A DNA stretch of 64,000 nucleotides from Ruegeria sp. EL01 (GTDB taxonomy: Bacteria; Pseudomonadota; Alphaproteobacteria; Rhodobacterales; Rhodobacteraceae), in NCBI RefSeq assembly GCF_900313035.1, contig NZ_OMPS01000001.1:219904-283903 (forward strand). The letters run 5' to 3'. A program made the translations under genes and the position numbers. Each line of letters opens with the position of its first letter. Within the stretch, counting starts at the first letter, position 1. Positions 42,535 to 51,953 of the stretch are shown here, piece after piece. The notes beneath the pieces were generated by a model. It saw nothing but the letters and a program-made list of their open reading frames with translations, was not told where the DNA came from and did no database searches.

Positions 42535-43830
42535 ATGAAAGACATGAGCCCTCCCCCCCAAGCGCTTGCTGGAAGATCAGTTTTGGTAGTCGGTGCCGGG
42601 ATGGTAGGCGTTTGCACTGCGCTCGATTTTTTGCGGCGCGGTGCAAGGGTAACGCTGATCGACCGGCAAGAGCCGGGGCGCGAGACGTCGTTCGGCAATG
42701 CGGGTGTTTTAGCACGCTCCTCGCTCATGCCGCTCAACAACCCGTCCATGCTGCGTGACCTGCCGGGATTGCTTGGTAACCGGCGCACCAGTTTGCGATA
42801 CAATCTTCGCTATGTTCTGAACAATCTGGGTTGGGCTCTGCCGTTTTTGGCCAACGCACGCTCGTCACGGGTGGACCGTACGGCCAAGGCGCTTGACGCT
42901 TTGATCCGTTTGTCCATCCCCGCCCACAAGGCCATGATCGCGGAATGCAGGCAGGACGATTTGCTTTCCGAACGCGGCTGGATTTTTCTGTATCGCTCAG
43001 TGGCGGCCCATGCTCGGAGCAGCCTGTTACGCCGGATGCTCACGCAGTTCGAGGTGCCGACCGAAACTCTCGACAGGGCAAGCCTGCACGAACTTGAGCC
43101 GCACCTTTCCCCCATTTTCCCACACGCGCTTTGGGTGCAAGACAGCGCGTCGGTCCGGGATCCTGGTGCTTTGGTAAGTGCCTATTCCCGGCGCTTTGCG
43201 GCTGAGGGAGGGCAGATCGAAACCGGCTGTGTTACTGGCTTGCACACAATCCAAGCGCCGCGCGTTGTTTTGGAGGGCGGGGCCGAGATACGTGCGGACC
43301 ATATCGTGCTGTGCCTCGGCCCCTGGGGCAAAGACATGCTGAACAAGGCGGGCTACCGCGTTCCAATGGCCTTTGAGCGTGGATATCACCGGCAGTTCAA
43401 GGGATCCGAGGGCGCGGGCAACGCGCAGACCCTTGGTCGACCGATCTATGACACCGGGGGCTCCTACGTCCTGTCCCCGATGCGGCATGGGCTAAGGCTC
43501 ACCACCGGGGTAGAGTTGAACGCGCGCAACGCCGCAGAAAATCACGATCAAATAACGCGCGCGGAAAAGGCCGCGCGCGAGGCGATTGACCTTGGTGTCC
43601 CGTGCACAACCCCCACATGGATGGGCGCACGCCCGACCTTTCCAGACAGCCGCCCCTGCATCGGGCCGCTCCCTGCCGCGCATGACGTCTCTGTGGCGTC
43701 CGGCCATCAGCATATCGGCTTCGCCACCGCGCCTGGCACGGCTCGCCTGTTGGGCGACATATTGGAAGGTAAAACCCCTCCGATCGATGCAAGGCCTTTC
43801 CGACCGGAAAGGTTCATCACCTACCGTTAG
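42535..43830 (+). CDS. FAD-dependent D-amino acid dehydrogenase-like oxidoreductase
   Basis: The 431-residue protein has an N-terminal Rossmann motif VLVVGAGMVGVCTALDFLRR (GxGxxG residues 20-25) and RETSFGNAGVLARSS, typical of the DadA branch of the DAO family. The C-terminal WMGARPTFPDSRPCIGPLP and GHQHIGFATAPGTARLLGDI motif also fits. Relatives oxidise D-amino acids or N-substituted amino acids to 2-oxo acids with a quinone or other acceptor. The ATG at 42535 was chosen; the longer frame overlaps the ThDP gene. Confidence 0.88.
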   Translation: MKDMSPPPQALAGRSVLVVGAGMVGVCTALDFLRRGARVTLIDRQEPGRETSFGNAGVLARSSLMPLNNPSMLRDLPGLLGNRRTSLRYNLRYVLNNLGWALPFLANARSSRVDRTAKALDALIRLSIPAHKAMIAECRQDDLLSERGWIFLYRSVAAHARSSLLRRMLTQFEVPTETLDRASLHELEPHLSPIFPHALWVQDSASVRDPGALVSAYSRRFAAEGGQIETGCVTGLHTIQAPRVVLEGGAEIRADHIVLCLGPWGKDMLNKAGYRVPMAFERGYHRQFKGSEGAGNAQTLGRPIYDTGGSYVLSPMRHGLRLTTGVELNARNAAENHDQITRAEKAAREAIDLGVPCTTPTWMGARPTFPDSRPCIGPLPAAHDVSVASGHQHIGFATAPGTARLLGDILEGKTPPIDARPFRPERFITYR

Positions 43831-44717
43831 CGCAAGCCACGCGTTTCGGACATGATCCAGTCGCGAAAGAGGCGCACCGGTGTCGAGGGCCGCCGTGTCT
43901 CTGGATACACGGCATAGTAGCCTGCTCCGCTAGCGACCGGCGCACCGAAGGGCAAATGCAATCGCCCGTCCGCCAGTTGTTCCTCGATCATGAAAACCGG
44001 AACAACGGCCAATCCGATCCCGGCCAGCGTCGCTTCGATTACCATCGTCGTTTGCGAAAAACGCGGACCGGAAATGGGTCCATGATGCTCGATCCCCTTG
44101 GCCGCCAGCCAGCGGAGCCAAGAGTCCGGTCGATGGGCGTTCTGAATTTTGGGAAAGGCTTGGTGTTCCTCAATCGGCAGCGATTGATGCGGTGGCACCA
44201 ACGTCGGCGCCGCAACCACCCCGACAAATTCGGTGATAAGTTTGTAAGCGATTGCGTCACGCCAGGCGCCTTGCCCACGCATCACTGCGATGTCTGGTCC
44301 GTCCGCAAAATCCACATCGCCGCGCAGCGGAATTACGTTGAAAGGTTCCGAGGGATGGGCCTCCATAAAGTGCTTCATGCGCGGGACAAGCCAACGGCTG
44401 GCAAAGCTATCCTGCACACCGATTTGCAGCGCAGCCGAGGCGCGGCTGCCGCGAATGACATCCATGGAGGCCTCTTCCAGCAGGTTGAGGATCTCTGAAA
44501 CAGAGGCGGCATAGGACTCCCCTGCGGGAGTAAGGACAAGACGCGGCCCAAACCGTTCGAAAAGGTCGATCCCAAGGAGGGCCTCAAGATTCGAAACCTG
44601 TCGACTCACTCCGCTTTGCGTGCGCCCCAATTCCTCACCCGCGCGTGTAAAACTGAGTGTTGTGGCTGAGGCTTCGAAGGCGCGAAGCGCGAAGAGGGAT
44701 GGGATGTAGCGACGCAT
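43827..44717 (-). CDS. LysR family regulator, GcvA-like
   Basis: The 296-residue protein has the GcvA-like helix-turn-helix (YIPSLFALRAFEASATTLSF, then AGEELGRTQSGVSRQVSNLE). Its sensor domain includes ADGPDIAVMRGQGAWRDAIA and ends GYYAVYPETRRPSTPVRLFR. Its 3' end overlaps the DadA-like gene tail to tail by 4 bp. It is divergent from the Lrp gene at 44811 (93 bp). Either flank could be its target; which one cannot be decided from sequence. Confidence 0.92.
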   Translation of the reverse strand: MRRYIPSLFALRAFEASATTLSFTRAGEELGRTQSGVSRQVSNLEALLGIDLFERFGPRLVLTPAGESYAASVSEILNLLEEASMDVIRGSRASAALQIGVQDSFASRWLVPRMKHFMEAHPSEPFNVIPLRGDVDFADGPDIAVMRGQGAWRDAIAYKLITEFVGVVAAPTLVPPHQSLPIEEHQAFPKIQNAHRPDSWLRWLAAKGIEHHGPISGPRFSQTTMVIEATLAGIGLAVVPVFMIEEQLADGRLHLPFGAPVASGAGYYAVYPETRRPSTPVRLFRDWIMSETRGLR

Positions 44718-44810
44718 TTCATGAATTTAGATCATGATGATCGGCAAAAACAGCATTTTTCGCATGATTGATTCTCTGCCAGTCTTTCAAGAACAGTAAG
44801 GGAGATCGAA

Positions 44811-45287
44811 ATGCGCAAACTCGACGCCATCGACCGCAACCTTTTGGCCCTCCTCCAGGATGATGCCCGCCTTGCGACATCAGAGCTTGCACGCCGTGTG
44901 GGCACTGCACGCACGACTGTAAGCGAGCGCGTGGCGCGGCTAGAACGGGAGGGGCGCATATTGGGTTATACGGCGGTGGTGGTAGAAGAGGCGCAAGTGC
45001 TGGAAACCCGCGCAGTGTTGAATCTGGGCTGCAACCGTGCTGCGTGCCGCAGTATTGTGGCCGCATTGAAGAGCTATCCCGAGATTGAGGAGTGTCTCTC
45101 TGTGACTGGGTCTTATGACCTTATGTGTATGGTGCGCACACCTCATCAAGAGGATCTGGACGCGCTTGTCGACGAGATCGCCATGCTCCCCGGGGTGAAC
45201 GCGGTCGACGCGACAATCGCACTGGCCAGCAAATTTCGGCGCCGGGCACATGTGCCAACTGCACCACGACTTCAGATCGCGAGCTGA
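44811..45287 (+). CDS. Lrp/AsnC family regulator
   Basis: The 158-residue protein has the AsnC helix-turn-helix (KLDAIDRNLLALLQDDARLA, then LARRVGTARTTVSERVARLE). The RAM domain follows with ECLSVTGSYDLMCMVRTPHQ and LPGVNAVDATIALASKF. Amino acid effectors are usual. Together with the racemase-like and DadA-like genes it supports an amino acid substrate for this island. It overlaps the convergent racemase-like gene by 16 bp. Confidence 0.92.
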   Translation: MRKLDAIDRNLLALLQDDARLATSELARRVGTARTTVSERVARLEREGRILGYTAVVVEEAQVLETRAVLNLGCNRAACRSIVAALKSYPEIEECLSVTGSYDLMCMVRTPHQEDLDALVDEIAMLPGVNAVDATIALASKFRRRAHVPTAPRLQIAS

Positions 45288-45958
45288 GACTGCATCATCC
45301 AGCCTGCCGCATCGAGGATGGAAAAAACGGGTAGTCCAAACCGGTTGCGAAGCGCGGGTGCGTAGGGGCACAGATTTCCACATTCCAGAATAAGGGCAGA
45401 TAGCGGTGCCCGGTCTATGAGTGCCTCAGCCTCATGAAGCACCAGTGCTTCCATCTGGTCGCGATCAAATTCGCGCCGCTGCTCGGCCTTCGTCGCCAGG
45501 AACGTGTCCCGGAACAACGCATGATGATCCATTCCGGCAATTTCCGCATCATCAACCCCGGGAGCAGCAAGCGCGTTAGGACCAAGCGCGCGCACAGATG
45601 CCGTCAGAATCCCCACGGACCCGGGGCAAACCATCTGAACCATGGGATACATCGAAAGTGAAGATAGCATGACCGGAATGCGTACCGCTCTGGCGATTTC
45701 GGCCTGGGCATGGACAAGGAAACCGCATGTCGAAACGAGGGCCGCGGCACCTTCGAACTCAAGCTGCTTTGCGGCGCGTATGAACGCATCAAGCATCTCT
45801 TGCGGTGGCGGATTATCCGACACAATGACACTGGCATCGGCCCGCTCTACCACATGCATCCGAGCAGAAAATGGGTAGCTCATGGGGTTACCTGCATCTC
45901 CTGCGATGCGGGGAAATGCTGTGTCGAGCGAGAGAATGCCGAGATGTGCCATAATCAA
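45272..45958 (-). CDS. Asp/Glu/hydantoin racemase superfamily protein
   Basis: The 228-residue protein starts HLGILSLDTAFPRIAGDAGN. It has two cysteine motifs, ALVSTCGFLVHAQAE and LILECGNLCPYAPALR, at the positions of the two catalytic Cys of aspartate/glutamate racemases. Relatives include maleate isomerase, arylmalonate decarboxylase and EutA of ectoine degradation. The reaction is thus open. Placement next to an Lrp regulator and a TRAP system hints at inversion of an imported amino acid. Confidence 0.8.
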   Translation of the reverse strand: MIMAHLGILSLDTAFPRIAGDAGNPMSYPFSARMHVVERADASVIVSDNPPPQEMLDAFIRAAKQLEFEGAAALVSTCGFLVHAQAEIARAVRIPVMLSSLSMYPMVQMVCPGSVGILTASVRALGPNALAAPGVDDAEIAGMDHHALFRDTFLATKAEQRREFDRDQMEALVLHEAEALIDRAPLSALILECGNLCPYAPALRNRFGLPVFSILDAAGWMMQSQLAI

Positions 45959-46107
45959 GAACTAAGCAAGACAAGTGACGCGGAAAAGAGGATGCTGGCC
46001 AGCAAACCGTCAGATTCACGGCTCTGTGCCCTATCCCGTTAATTTGACCCTGTCTTTTTCAGCCCGCCCCAGTGACCATCGCCGGATAGGTTCACAGGGA
46101 GCTCACA

Positions 46108-47082
46108 ATGAAAATGAAAGCAATCCTCTGCGCGGGCACCGCCTTCGCGCTCACGGCTGGCAGCGCGCTGGCTGACAAATGGGATATGGCACTGGCCTAT
46201 TCCGCCACCAACTACCACTCCGAGATCGCCGCGGAGTTTGCCGCAGAGGTGACGGCCAACTCTGATTTGGAGATTGTCACACACCCCGGCGGGTCGCTCT
46301 TTGGCGGGTCCGAGATCTTTGGTGCGGTGCGCAAGGGCCTTGCGCCCATCGGGGAACGACTGATCTCGGCGCTTGGCAATGATGATGCGATCTACGAAGT
46401 TGACAGCGTGCCGTTCCTGGCATCCGGCTTTGCGGACGCCAAAACGCTCTACGAAGTCTCCAAGCCGGCCCTGATTGAAACGCTGGAAGAAGGACGGCTT
46501 CACTTCCTGTATTCCTGCCCCTGGCCGCCCCAGGGCTTCTACTCGATCACCGCCGCCGAAAGCCTCGACGACGTCTCCGGCCTGAAGTTTCGTGCCTACA
46601 ACGCGACAACGTCCAAGATGGCCGAAGGGCTGGGTATGGTACCCACCAAGATCGAAGCCGCAGAACTTGCACAGGCTTTTGCCACCGGTGTTGCGCAATC
46701 CATGATTTCCTCCGGCTCTACCGGCTATGACCGCAAGCTCTGGGAACATGTCGAATACTACTATGATGTGAAGGCCTGGCTGCCGCGCAACATGGTGATC
46801 GTGAATGGCAAAGCCTGGAAACGTCTCGACGATGAAACGAAGGCCGTGGTTGAAGCGGCCGCCGCGAATGCAGAAGAAAAATGCTGGGCGAAGGCCGAGG
46901 AACTGGACAGCTGGTATGTCGAACAGTTCAAGGCCAACGGCATGAATGTGGGCCCGCTCAACGAAGCCATGCAGGTTGAGTTCCAGAATGTGGGCGAGGA
47001 GCTACGCGAAGCCTGGCTCGAACGCGCTGGCGACAAGGGTCAGGCCGTGCTTGACGCATATGCGGCCGCCAACGGTTCGTGA
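46108..47082 (+). CDS. TRAP transporter substrate-binding protein (DctP type)
   Basis: The 324-residue protein has a signal peptide (MKMKAILCAGTAFALTAGSALA, cut after about residue 22) and the DctP fold. Features include VTHPGGSLFGGSEIFGAVRK, VDSVPFLASGFADAKTLYE, and GLKFRAYNATTSKMAEGLGM holding the conserved Arg that binds a carboxylate. It delivers its ligand in the periplasm to the QM membrane subunits encoded next. The Arg suggests a carboxylate ligand; the exact one is unknown. Confidence 0.93.
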   Translation: MKMKAILCAGTAFALTAGSALADKWDMALAYSATNYHSEIAAEFAAEVTANSDLEIVTHPGGSLFGGSEIFGAVRKGLAPIGERLISALGNDDAIYEVDSVPFLASGFADAKTLYEVSKPALIETLEEGRLHFLYSCPWPPQGFYSITAAESLDDVSGLKFRAYNATTSKMAEGLGMVPTKIEAAELAQAFATGVAQSMISSGSTGYDRKLWEHVEYYYDVKAWLPRNMVIVNGKAWKRLDDETKAVVEAAAANAEEKCWAKAEELDSWYVEQFKANGMNVGPLNEAMQVEFQNVGEELREAWLERAGDKGQAVLDAYAAANGS

Positions 47083-47147
47083 CCCAACCAGGCGTGGCCC
47101 CCTTTCTCCCTAGGGGCCACGCCGATTTACTTTGAAGGAGCAGAACC

Positions 47148-47675
47148 GTGCGGCAAATCTCTCGGATCATGGATGGGATCTACAAGGTCGGCGCCTTTGC
47201 CTCTGGGGCATTGTTGATCCTGCTTTGCGCTTTGGTGTTGTACTCCATCATGGCGCGGGCTTTTGGGTTGTATGCCGGTGGGGCCACGGACTTCGCGGGC
47301 TATGTCATGGCCACTAGCACATTCCTTGCCTTGGCTTACACGTTCCGCACCAACGGGCATATTCGTGTACAGCTTTTGATCCAAAAGCTGGGACACACAT
47401 CAAGACGCAGTGTCGAGGTCTTTTGCTTGGGTTTCATGGCCTGCATCTCGACTTTTCTCGCCTTCTACATGGTGCGCCTTGCCTACGACAGCTGGGACTT
47501 TGGCGAGCGCAGCGAAGGAGCGGATGCGGTGTTACTCTGGATTCCGCAAACCCCTGTCGCCATTGGTGCCGGGCTTCTGGCGATCGCCGCCATTCACTCC
47601 TTTCTTCAGGCGTTGTTTGACTATGACGCGATTAACCCAGAGACAGCCGGGCATGAGGGGCCAAACGAGGTATGA
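47148..47675 (+). CDS. TRAP transporter small membrane subunit (DctQ type)
   Basis: The 175-residue protein has four hydrophobic segments, starting with GAFASGALLILLCALVLYSI, and the DctQ pattern GATDFAGYVMATSTFLALAY with TFRTNGHIRVQLLIQKLG. The start is GTG at 47148 after GAAGGAG. The stop overlaps the dctM start by 4 bp. It links the binding protein and the large permease. Confidence 0.92.
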   Translation: MRQISRIMDGIYKVGAFASGALLILLCALVLYSIMARAFGLYAGGATDFAGYVMATSTFLALAYTFRTNGHIRVQLLIQKLGHTSRRSVEVFCLGFMACISTFLAFYMVRLAYDSWDFGERSEGADAVLLWIPQTPVAIGAGLLAIAAIHSFLQALFDYDAINPETAGHEGPNEV

Positions 47676-48970
47676 GCGAAACGATTTCAATCATTGTCTT
47701 TCTGTCGACGCTGTTTCTATGCCTCGGCCTTGGTGTCTGGGTGGGGGCCGCGCTTCTGGCGACCGCAATCGTTGGTATGGCGCTCTTTACGTCTGCACCT
47801 ATCGGAGATTCCATGGCCGTCACCATCTGGGGAGAGCAGTCAAGCTGGACCTTAACGGCCCTGCCGCTTTTCATCTGGATGGGGGAAATCCTGTTCCGAA
47901 CAAAACTGTCCGAGACGCTGTTCAAAGGTCTTGCACCGTTCATGAAGGGCCTGCCCGGGTCGCTGCTGCACGTCAATATTGGTGCTTCCGCCGTCTTTGC
48001 TGCCATCTCTGGCTCGTCCGCCGCGACGGTGGCGACCGTTGGCAAGATGTCCATTCCCGAATTGCGCGCGCGCAAGTACCCCGAGCATATGATCATTGGC
48101 ACGCTTTCCGGTGCCGGCACGCTCGGCCTCCTCATTCCGCCGTCGATCTCCATGATTATCTTCGGCGTGACCGTGAACGAGAGCATATCAAAGCTTTTCA
48201 TGGCCGCAATGATCCCAGGTCTGTGTCTCGCGTTGCTGTTCATGGCCTATGTGGCGTGCTGGTCAATCGTCAACCGTGGGAGCTTCAACCCGATCCAGGA
48301 CGTGGATGTGTCCAGCCTCGGTCGCAGGCTTGCCGACCTGCTGCCAGTGTTGATCCTGATCGCCGCAGTCATCGGTTCGATCTATACCGGCGTGGCCACG
48401 GCGACCGAGGCCGCCGCGCTCGGCGTTGTCGGGGCGCTTCTCCTTTCGATGGTGCAACGCAGTCTAAGCTGGAGCAGCTTTCAGGAAAGCGTTCTTGGCT
48501 CGGTACGCACCACAGCGATGATCATGTTCATCCTCATGGGTGCGGGCTTCCTAAGCCTCGCCATGGGATTCACCGGCATTCCCAAGGCACTGGCCGAGGT
48601 GATTGCGGATTGGGAGCCCCCGCCACTGGCGCTCATTGCCATCCTGACGGTCTTTTACATCGTTCTTGGCATGTTCCTTGACGGTCTTTCCTCTATCGTT
48701 CTGACCATGGCGGTGATCGAGCCCATGGTCCGCGCCGCTGGCTTTGACATGCTGTGGTTTGGAGTCTACCTCATGATCGTGGTCGAGATGGCCCAGATCA
48801 CGCCTCCCATCGGGTTCAACCTCTTTGTGCTTCAAGGGATGACGGGCAAAGATATCGGCTTCATTTCAAAAGCCTCCTTCCCGATGTTCCTGGTGATGTG
48901 CCTTTTCGTCGTCATCCTCGTCTTGTTCCCCGGGTTGGCGACCTGGCTCCCTGAAGTCCTGAGTAAATAG
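47672..48970 (+). CDS. TRAP transporter large permease subunit (DctM type)
   Basis: The 432-residue protein has about 12 transmembrane segments. Typical DctM features are ALPLFIWMGEILFRTKLSET, ISGSSAATVATVGKMSIPEL, GAGTLGLLIPPSISMIIFGV and EMAQITPPIGFNLFVLQGM. It uses a sodium gradient to move the bound substrate. It overlaps dctQ by 4 bp and is followed by the universal stress protein gene after 6 bp. Confidence 0.94.
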   Translation: MSETISIIVFLSTLFLCLGLGVWVGAALLATAIVGMALFTSAPIGDSMAVTIWGEQSSWTLTALPLFIWMGEILFRTKLSETLFKGLAPFMKGLPGSLLHVNIGASAVFAAISGSSAATVATVGKMSIPELRARKYPEHMIIGTLSGAGTLGLLIPPSISMIIFGVTVNESISKLFMAAMIPGLCLALLFMAYVACWSIVNRGSFNPIQDVDVSSLGRRLADLLPVLILIAAVIGSIYTGVATATEAAALGVVGALLLSMVQRSLSWSSFQESVLGSVRTTAMIMFILMGAGFLSLAMGFTGIPKALAEVIADWEPPPLALIAILTVFYIVLGMFLDGLSSIVLTMAVIEPMVRAAGFDMLWFGVYLMIVVEMAQITPPIGFNLFVLQGMTGKDIGFISKASFPMFLVMCLFVVILVLFPGLATWLPEVLSK

Positions 48971-48976
48971 GAGGCG

Positions 48977-49393
48977 ATGATGGCCCCGAACACTGTTCTT
49001 GTCTTGGTGGATATCGCGCATCACGACAGTGGCAAAGACGTCTTGTCTTACGCCGCTGCTGCCTTTCCATCTGCCACACTCCATGCAGCTTATGTCATGC
49101 CCTATGGGTTTTATAGTTATGTGGAGCCATTCGTCTCGGACGAAAGCCAGAAAGCTGCAAATACGCGGGCGAAAGAAGAGCTGGCAGCCCTTGTTGCGGC
49201 TGCGAACGTGCAGGCCACGCCCCATGTCCTGCGTGGTGGTATCGGCGAGCAGGCAATGCTGGAAGCCAAGGCAATCAATGCCGACCTCATCGTGCTCAAC
49301 GCAGTTCGGCCCGGCAGCGCACTTTCGACGCTTGGGACCCACGCGGCTCAGATCGCGCGACATGCAAAGGCAAGCGTTCTGCTCCACCGCTGA
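48977..49393 (+). CDS. Universal stress protein (UspA) linked to the TRAP operon
   Basis: The 138-residue protein has the UspA fold: N-terminal TVLVLVDIAHHDSGKDVLSY, ADLIVLNAVRPGSALSTLGT, and the ATP-binding-like HAAQIARHAKASVLLHR. A Usp protein coupled to a TRAP transporter is known from TeaD in the TeaABC ectoine system, where it binds ATP and reduces transport. The same role is likely here by analogy. Confidence 0.9.
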   Translation: MMAPNTVLVLVDIAHHDSGKDVLSYAAAAFPSATLHAAYVMPYGFYSYVEPFVSDESQKAANTRAKEELAALVAAANVQATPHVLRGGIGEQAMLEAKAINADLIVLNAVRPGSALSTLGTHAAQIARHAKASVLLHR

Positions 49394-49400
49394 AACGCCA

Positions 49401-49432
49401 AGAGCCCCGGGATTTATCCGGAGCTCTTTTGA
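49401..49432 (+). terminator. Intrinsic terminator of the TRAP-usp operon
   Basis: AGAGCCCCGG, a short loop, and CCGGAGCTCTTTT form a near-perfect stem followed by T residues, 8 bp after the usp stop. Confidence 0.88.
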
Positions 49433-49463
49433 TACTTCGCTCAATCAGATGTCAAACTTGACG

Positions 49464-50232
49464 GGATCTGTCGCAAACTTTGGTCGGCATGTTGCACTTC
49501 GTGTGGTTTGATTCAACTGGCAGTTTGACTGTGACAATGTTTGGGAGTGTCCGATGACCGACTTCAAGGGCGCACACTACCCACAATCGATGATCTTGTA
49601 TGCGGTCTATTTCTACATCCGATACGGCGTTTCATATCGCGACTTGGAAGAGATCGTGCGGAACGTGGGGTGACGGTTGATCATGCAACGCTGAACCGCT
49701 GGGTCGTCAATGCTCACCCCTGGCCGCCCGCGCAGCGCAGAAAAGAAAGGCCAGCACGGCTGGATCCTGGGGTATGGATAAGACCTATGTCAAAGTCCGC
49801 GGTGAATGGGTGTACCTGTATCGTGCGGTAGATCGCGGCGGTCAAACCCTTGGTTTCATGCTTTCCGACAAGCGAGACACCAAGGCTGCAAGAAAGTCCT
49901 TCGTCAACGCATTGCACAACAATGGCATCCCAAAAACGGATTACCATTGAAAAAACAGAAGCAACACAGCCGGAATCAAAGAGGTCAACAAGATCTTCAG
50001 GAGGCTGGCCATAACCATCAAAATCGATACCGTTTGCTCCGAGTATCTCAACAACATGATTGAACAGGATCACCGTTTTATCAAAAGGCTCACGCGACCG
50101 ATGTTGGGGTTCAAAAGCTTTGCCTTAGCTGCCGCGACACCTGCGGGGATCGAGGTTGCCAACATGATCCGCAAGGGGCAGCTTGGCATCTCGACAAGTG
50201 GATTCCGTCAGTTTGCAGAGCTCGCTGGATAA
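49464..50232 (+). pseudogene. IS6-family element with frameshifted transposase
   Basis: The left end GGATCTGTCGCAAACTTTGG is followed by a transposase start at 49554 (MTDFKGAHYPQSMILYAVYF, then YIRYGVSYRDLEEIV). Frame is lost at about 49650, recovered as RGEWVYLYRAVDRGGQTLGF, and lost again. The C-terminal part NNMIEQDHRFIKRLTRPMLG and AELAG ends at 50230-50232. No right terminal repeat is seen. It is in the same orientation as the copy at 40334. Confidence 0.85.
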
Positions 50233-50470
50233 GGATGCGCAGCCAGAGCGTTATCAACTCACCACAGCCTCGTACCGTCACGCCCGCCCTGATGCGTTCA
50301 GTCTATGGGCCGATTCCACAGTCGATTTAACCGCATGATCTGCCCATCGCATATTCTTCACAATCAGTGGCTAACAACTTGCCAATATCAATCCGAACCC
50401 TATTCGGAGAATGGTGCTTGGTCCGGGAATGGGGGCGGATCAGGTCAGCCGGGAGGCAGAGGATTGTCGT

Positions 50471-50596
50471 CTACTCTGAATCGAAATCTGGTGCGGAGAC
50501 CTCCTCGATGAGTTCTGTAATCGTAAGTTCGAGCGCGCCTGCTAGTTGGGCGAAACGTCGTGTTTCGTCTGAATTAGGCTTCAGCCGCTGGGTTCG
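50471..50596 (-). pseudogene. C-terminal remnant of an XRE-type helix-turn-helix protein
   Basis: The minus strand encodes 41 residues, TQRLKPNSDETRRFAQLAGA followed by LELTITELIEEV. This is the last HTH helix pattern of XRE/HipB-like repressors. The frame is closed upstream by TGA, and a neighbouring frame may carry more, so a frameshift or truncation is likely. The rest of the gap 50233-50659 shows no gene. Confidence 0.45.
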
Positions 50597-50659
50597 TCAG
50601 CGCTACAGTTCCAAAGTTAAACCTTGTAAATACTCCATCGGATGGCATAAATACAAGGT

Positions 50660-51823
50660 ATGATCGAGCGTAGTCACAGGAAATCCGTTGAAGACTCTCT
50701 AGAGAACCAGGCGGGCGTCGTCCTGCTTGGGCCACGGCAAGTTGGGAAAACAACGCTCGCACAAGATATCGCTGAAAGCCGTGACGCTGTCTATCTTGAT
50801 ATGGAGAGATTTGCTGACCGTCAGGTTCTCGAAGAGCCTGATCTCTATCTCGACGAGCAGGTTGGACGTCTTGTGGTGATCGACGAGGTTCAACTCATGC
50901 CAGGTCTGTTCAAGGCATTGCGCGGTCAAATTGACCGGCGACGCAGGCAAGGGCATCGGACTGGACAGTTCCTGCTTCTGGGGTCGGCCTCGAACACGCT
51001 TCTGCACCAAAGCGCAGAATCCCTGGCTGGACGGGTCAGCTATCACGAGCTTACGCCTTTCACGCTGTCGGAAATCGGAGCAGACGTGATCTCAACCCTC
51101 TGGTTGCGGGGTGGTTTCCCTGATAGCTTCCTGGCGAAAAACGACCGGACCAGCTTGGCCTGGCGCGAGGATTTCATCCGAACCTATCTGGAACGTGATG
51201 TTCCAGCCTTCGGGTTGCGTATTCCGGCGGAGACATTGCGCCGGTTCTGGACGATGCTCGCCCATGAGCAGGGCGGGTTACTCAACGCGGCAAAGCTTGC
51301 AGGAAACCTGGGAGTCTCTGGCCAGAGCGTTGCACGTTATCTTGATTTATTGGTCGACCTGATGCTGGTGCGCCGCCTGCCGCCTTGGCATTCCAATGCC
51401 GGAAAGCGTCTCGTCAAATCTCCTAAAGTCTATATTCGCGATTCCGGATTGACCCATGCACTTCTTGCGATCGACACACAGGAGAACCTGCTTGGGCATC
51501 CAGTTGTTGGCGGCAGTTGGGAAGGGTTTTGTATTGAAAACCTGATTACCGCTGCGCCGCGCGGAACCGAAGCAAGCTTCTACCGTTCTTCAGCCGGGGC
51601 CGAGGTGGATCTGATGTTGAGATTGCCCCGAGGGGCCGTCTGGGCAATAGAAATCAAGCGGACAACATCGGCGAAGGTAACGCGTGGGTTCCATATCGCG
51701 ACAGAAGAATTGGACGTCTCAGAACGTATCCTTGTTTACGCCGACGACAGGGAGGTCCCGGGGCAGGGAGGGGTACGGGCAATGCCCCTCGTTAGCGCTA
51801 TGGAAAGGCTGTCATCGGAATAG
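50660..51823 (+). CDS. AAA-like ATPase with DUF4143 domain
   Basis: The 387-residue protein has Walker A GPRQVGKT (residues 24-31), Walker B LVVIDEVQLMP, and the sensor-like FLLLGSASNTLLHQSAESLA. The C-terminal DUF4143 region holds KVYIRDSGLTHALLAI, GSWEGFCIENLI, and the nuclease-like FYRSSAGAEVDLM followed by WAIEIKRT. This D-(E/Q)xK-type pattern suggests a PD-(D/E)XK-fold domain. The function of the family is unknown. It is a single gene, next to the XRE remnant. Confidence 0.9.
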   Translation: MIERSHRKSVEDSLENQAGVVLLGPRQVGKTTLAQDIAESRDAVYLDMERFADRQVLEEPDLYLDEQVGRLVVIDEVQLMPGLFKALRGQIDRRRRQGHRTGQFLLLGSASNTLLHQSAESLAGRVSYHELTPFTLSEIGADVISTLWLRGGFPDSFLAKNDRTSLAWREDFIRTYLERDVPAFGLRIPAETLRRFWTMLAHEQGGLLNAAKLAGNLGVSGQSVARYLDLLVDLMLVRRLPPWHSNAGKRLVKSPKVYIRDSGLTHALLAIDTQENLLGHPVVGGSWEGFCIENLITAAPRGTEASFYRSSAGAEVDLMLRLPRGAVWAIEIKRTTSAKVTRGFHIATEELDVSERILVYADDREVPGQGGVRAMPLVSAMERLSSE

Positions 51824-51953
51824 ATATGAGAAGTGGTCACTTAAAGGCGAGAGGGCAAGTTTTTTGTGTCCAGCATCTGGATCTGTCGCGCGAGCAAACG
51901 TACTAGCCTGACTTTTGACGTGGTAGCCACAGCTTTCGACTTGGAGACGTCAG

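Noticed and set aside
47410..48681. 423-codon frame overlapping dctQ/dctM
   Set aside because: It is an alternative frame of two well-supported TRAP genes and is rich in Arg, His and Cys.
46108..49393. Ectoine uptake and breakdown locus
   Set aside because: The TRAP-Usp layout is similar, but ectoine hydrolase, deacetylase and aminotransferase genes are absent.
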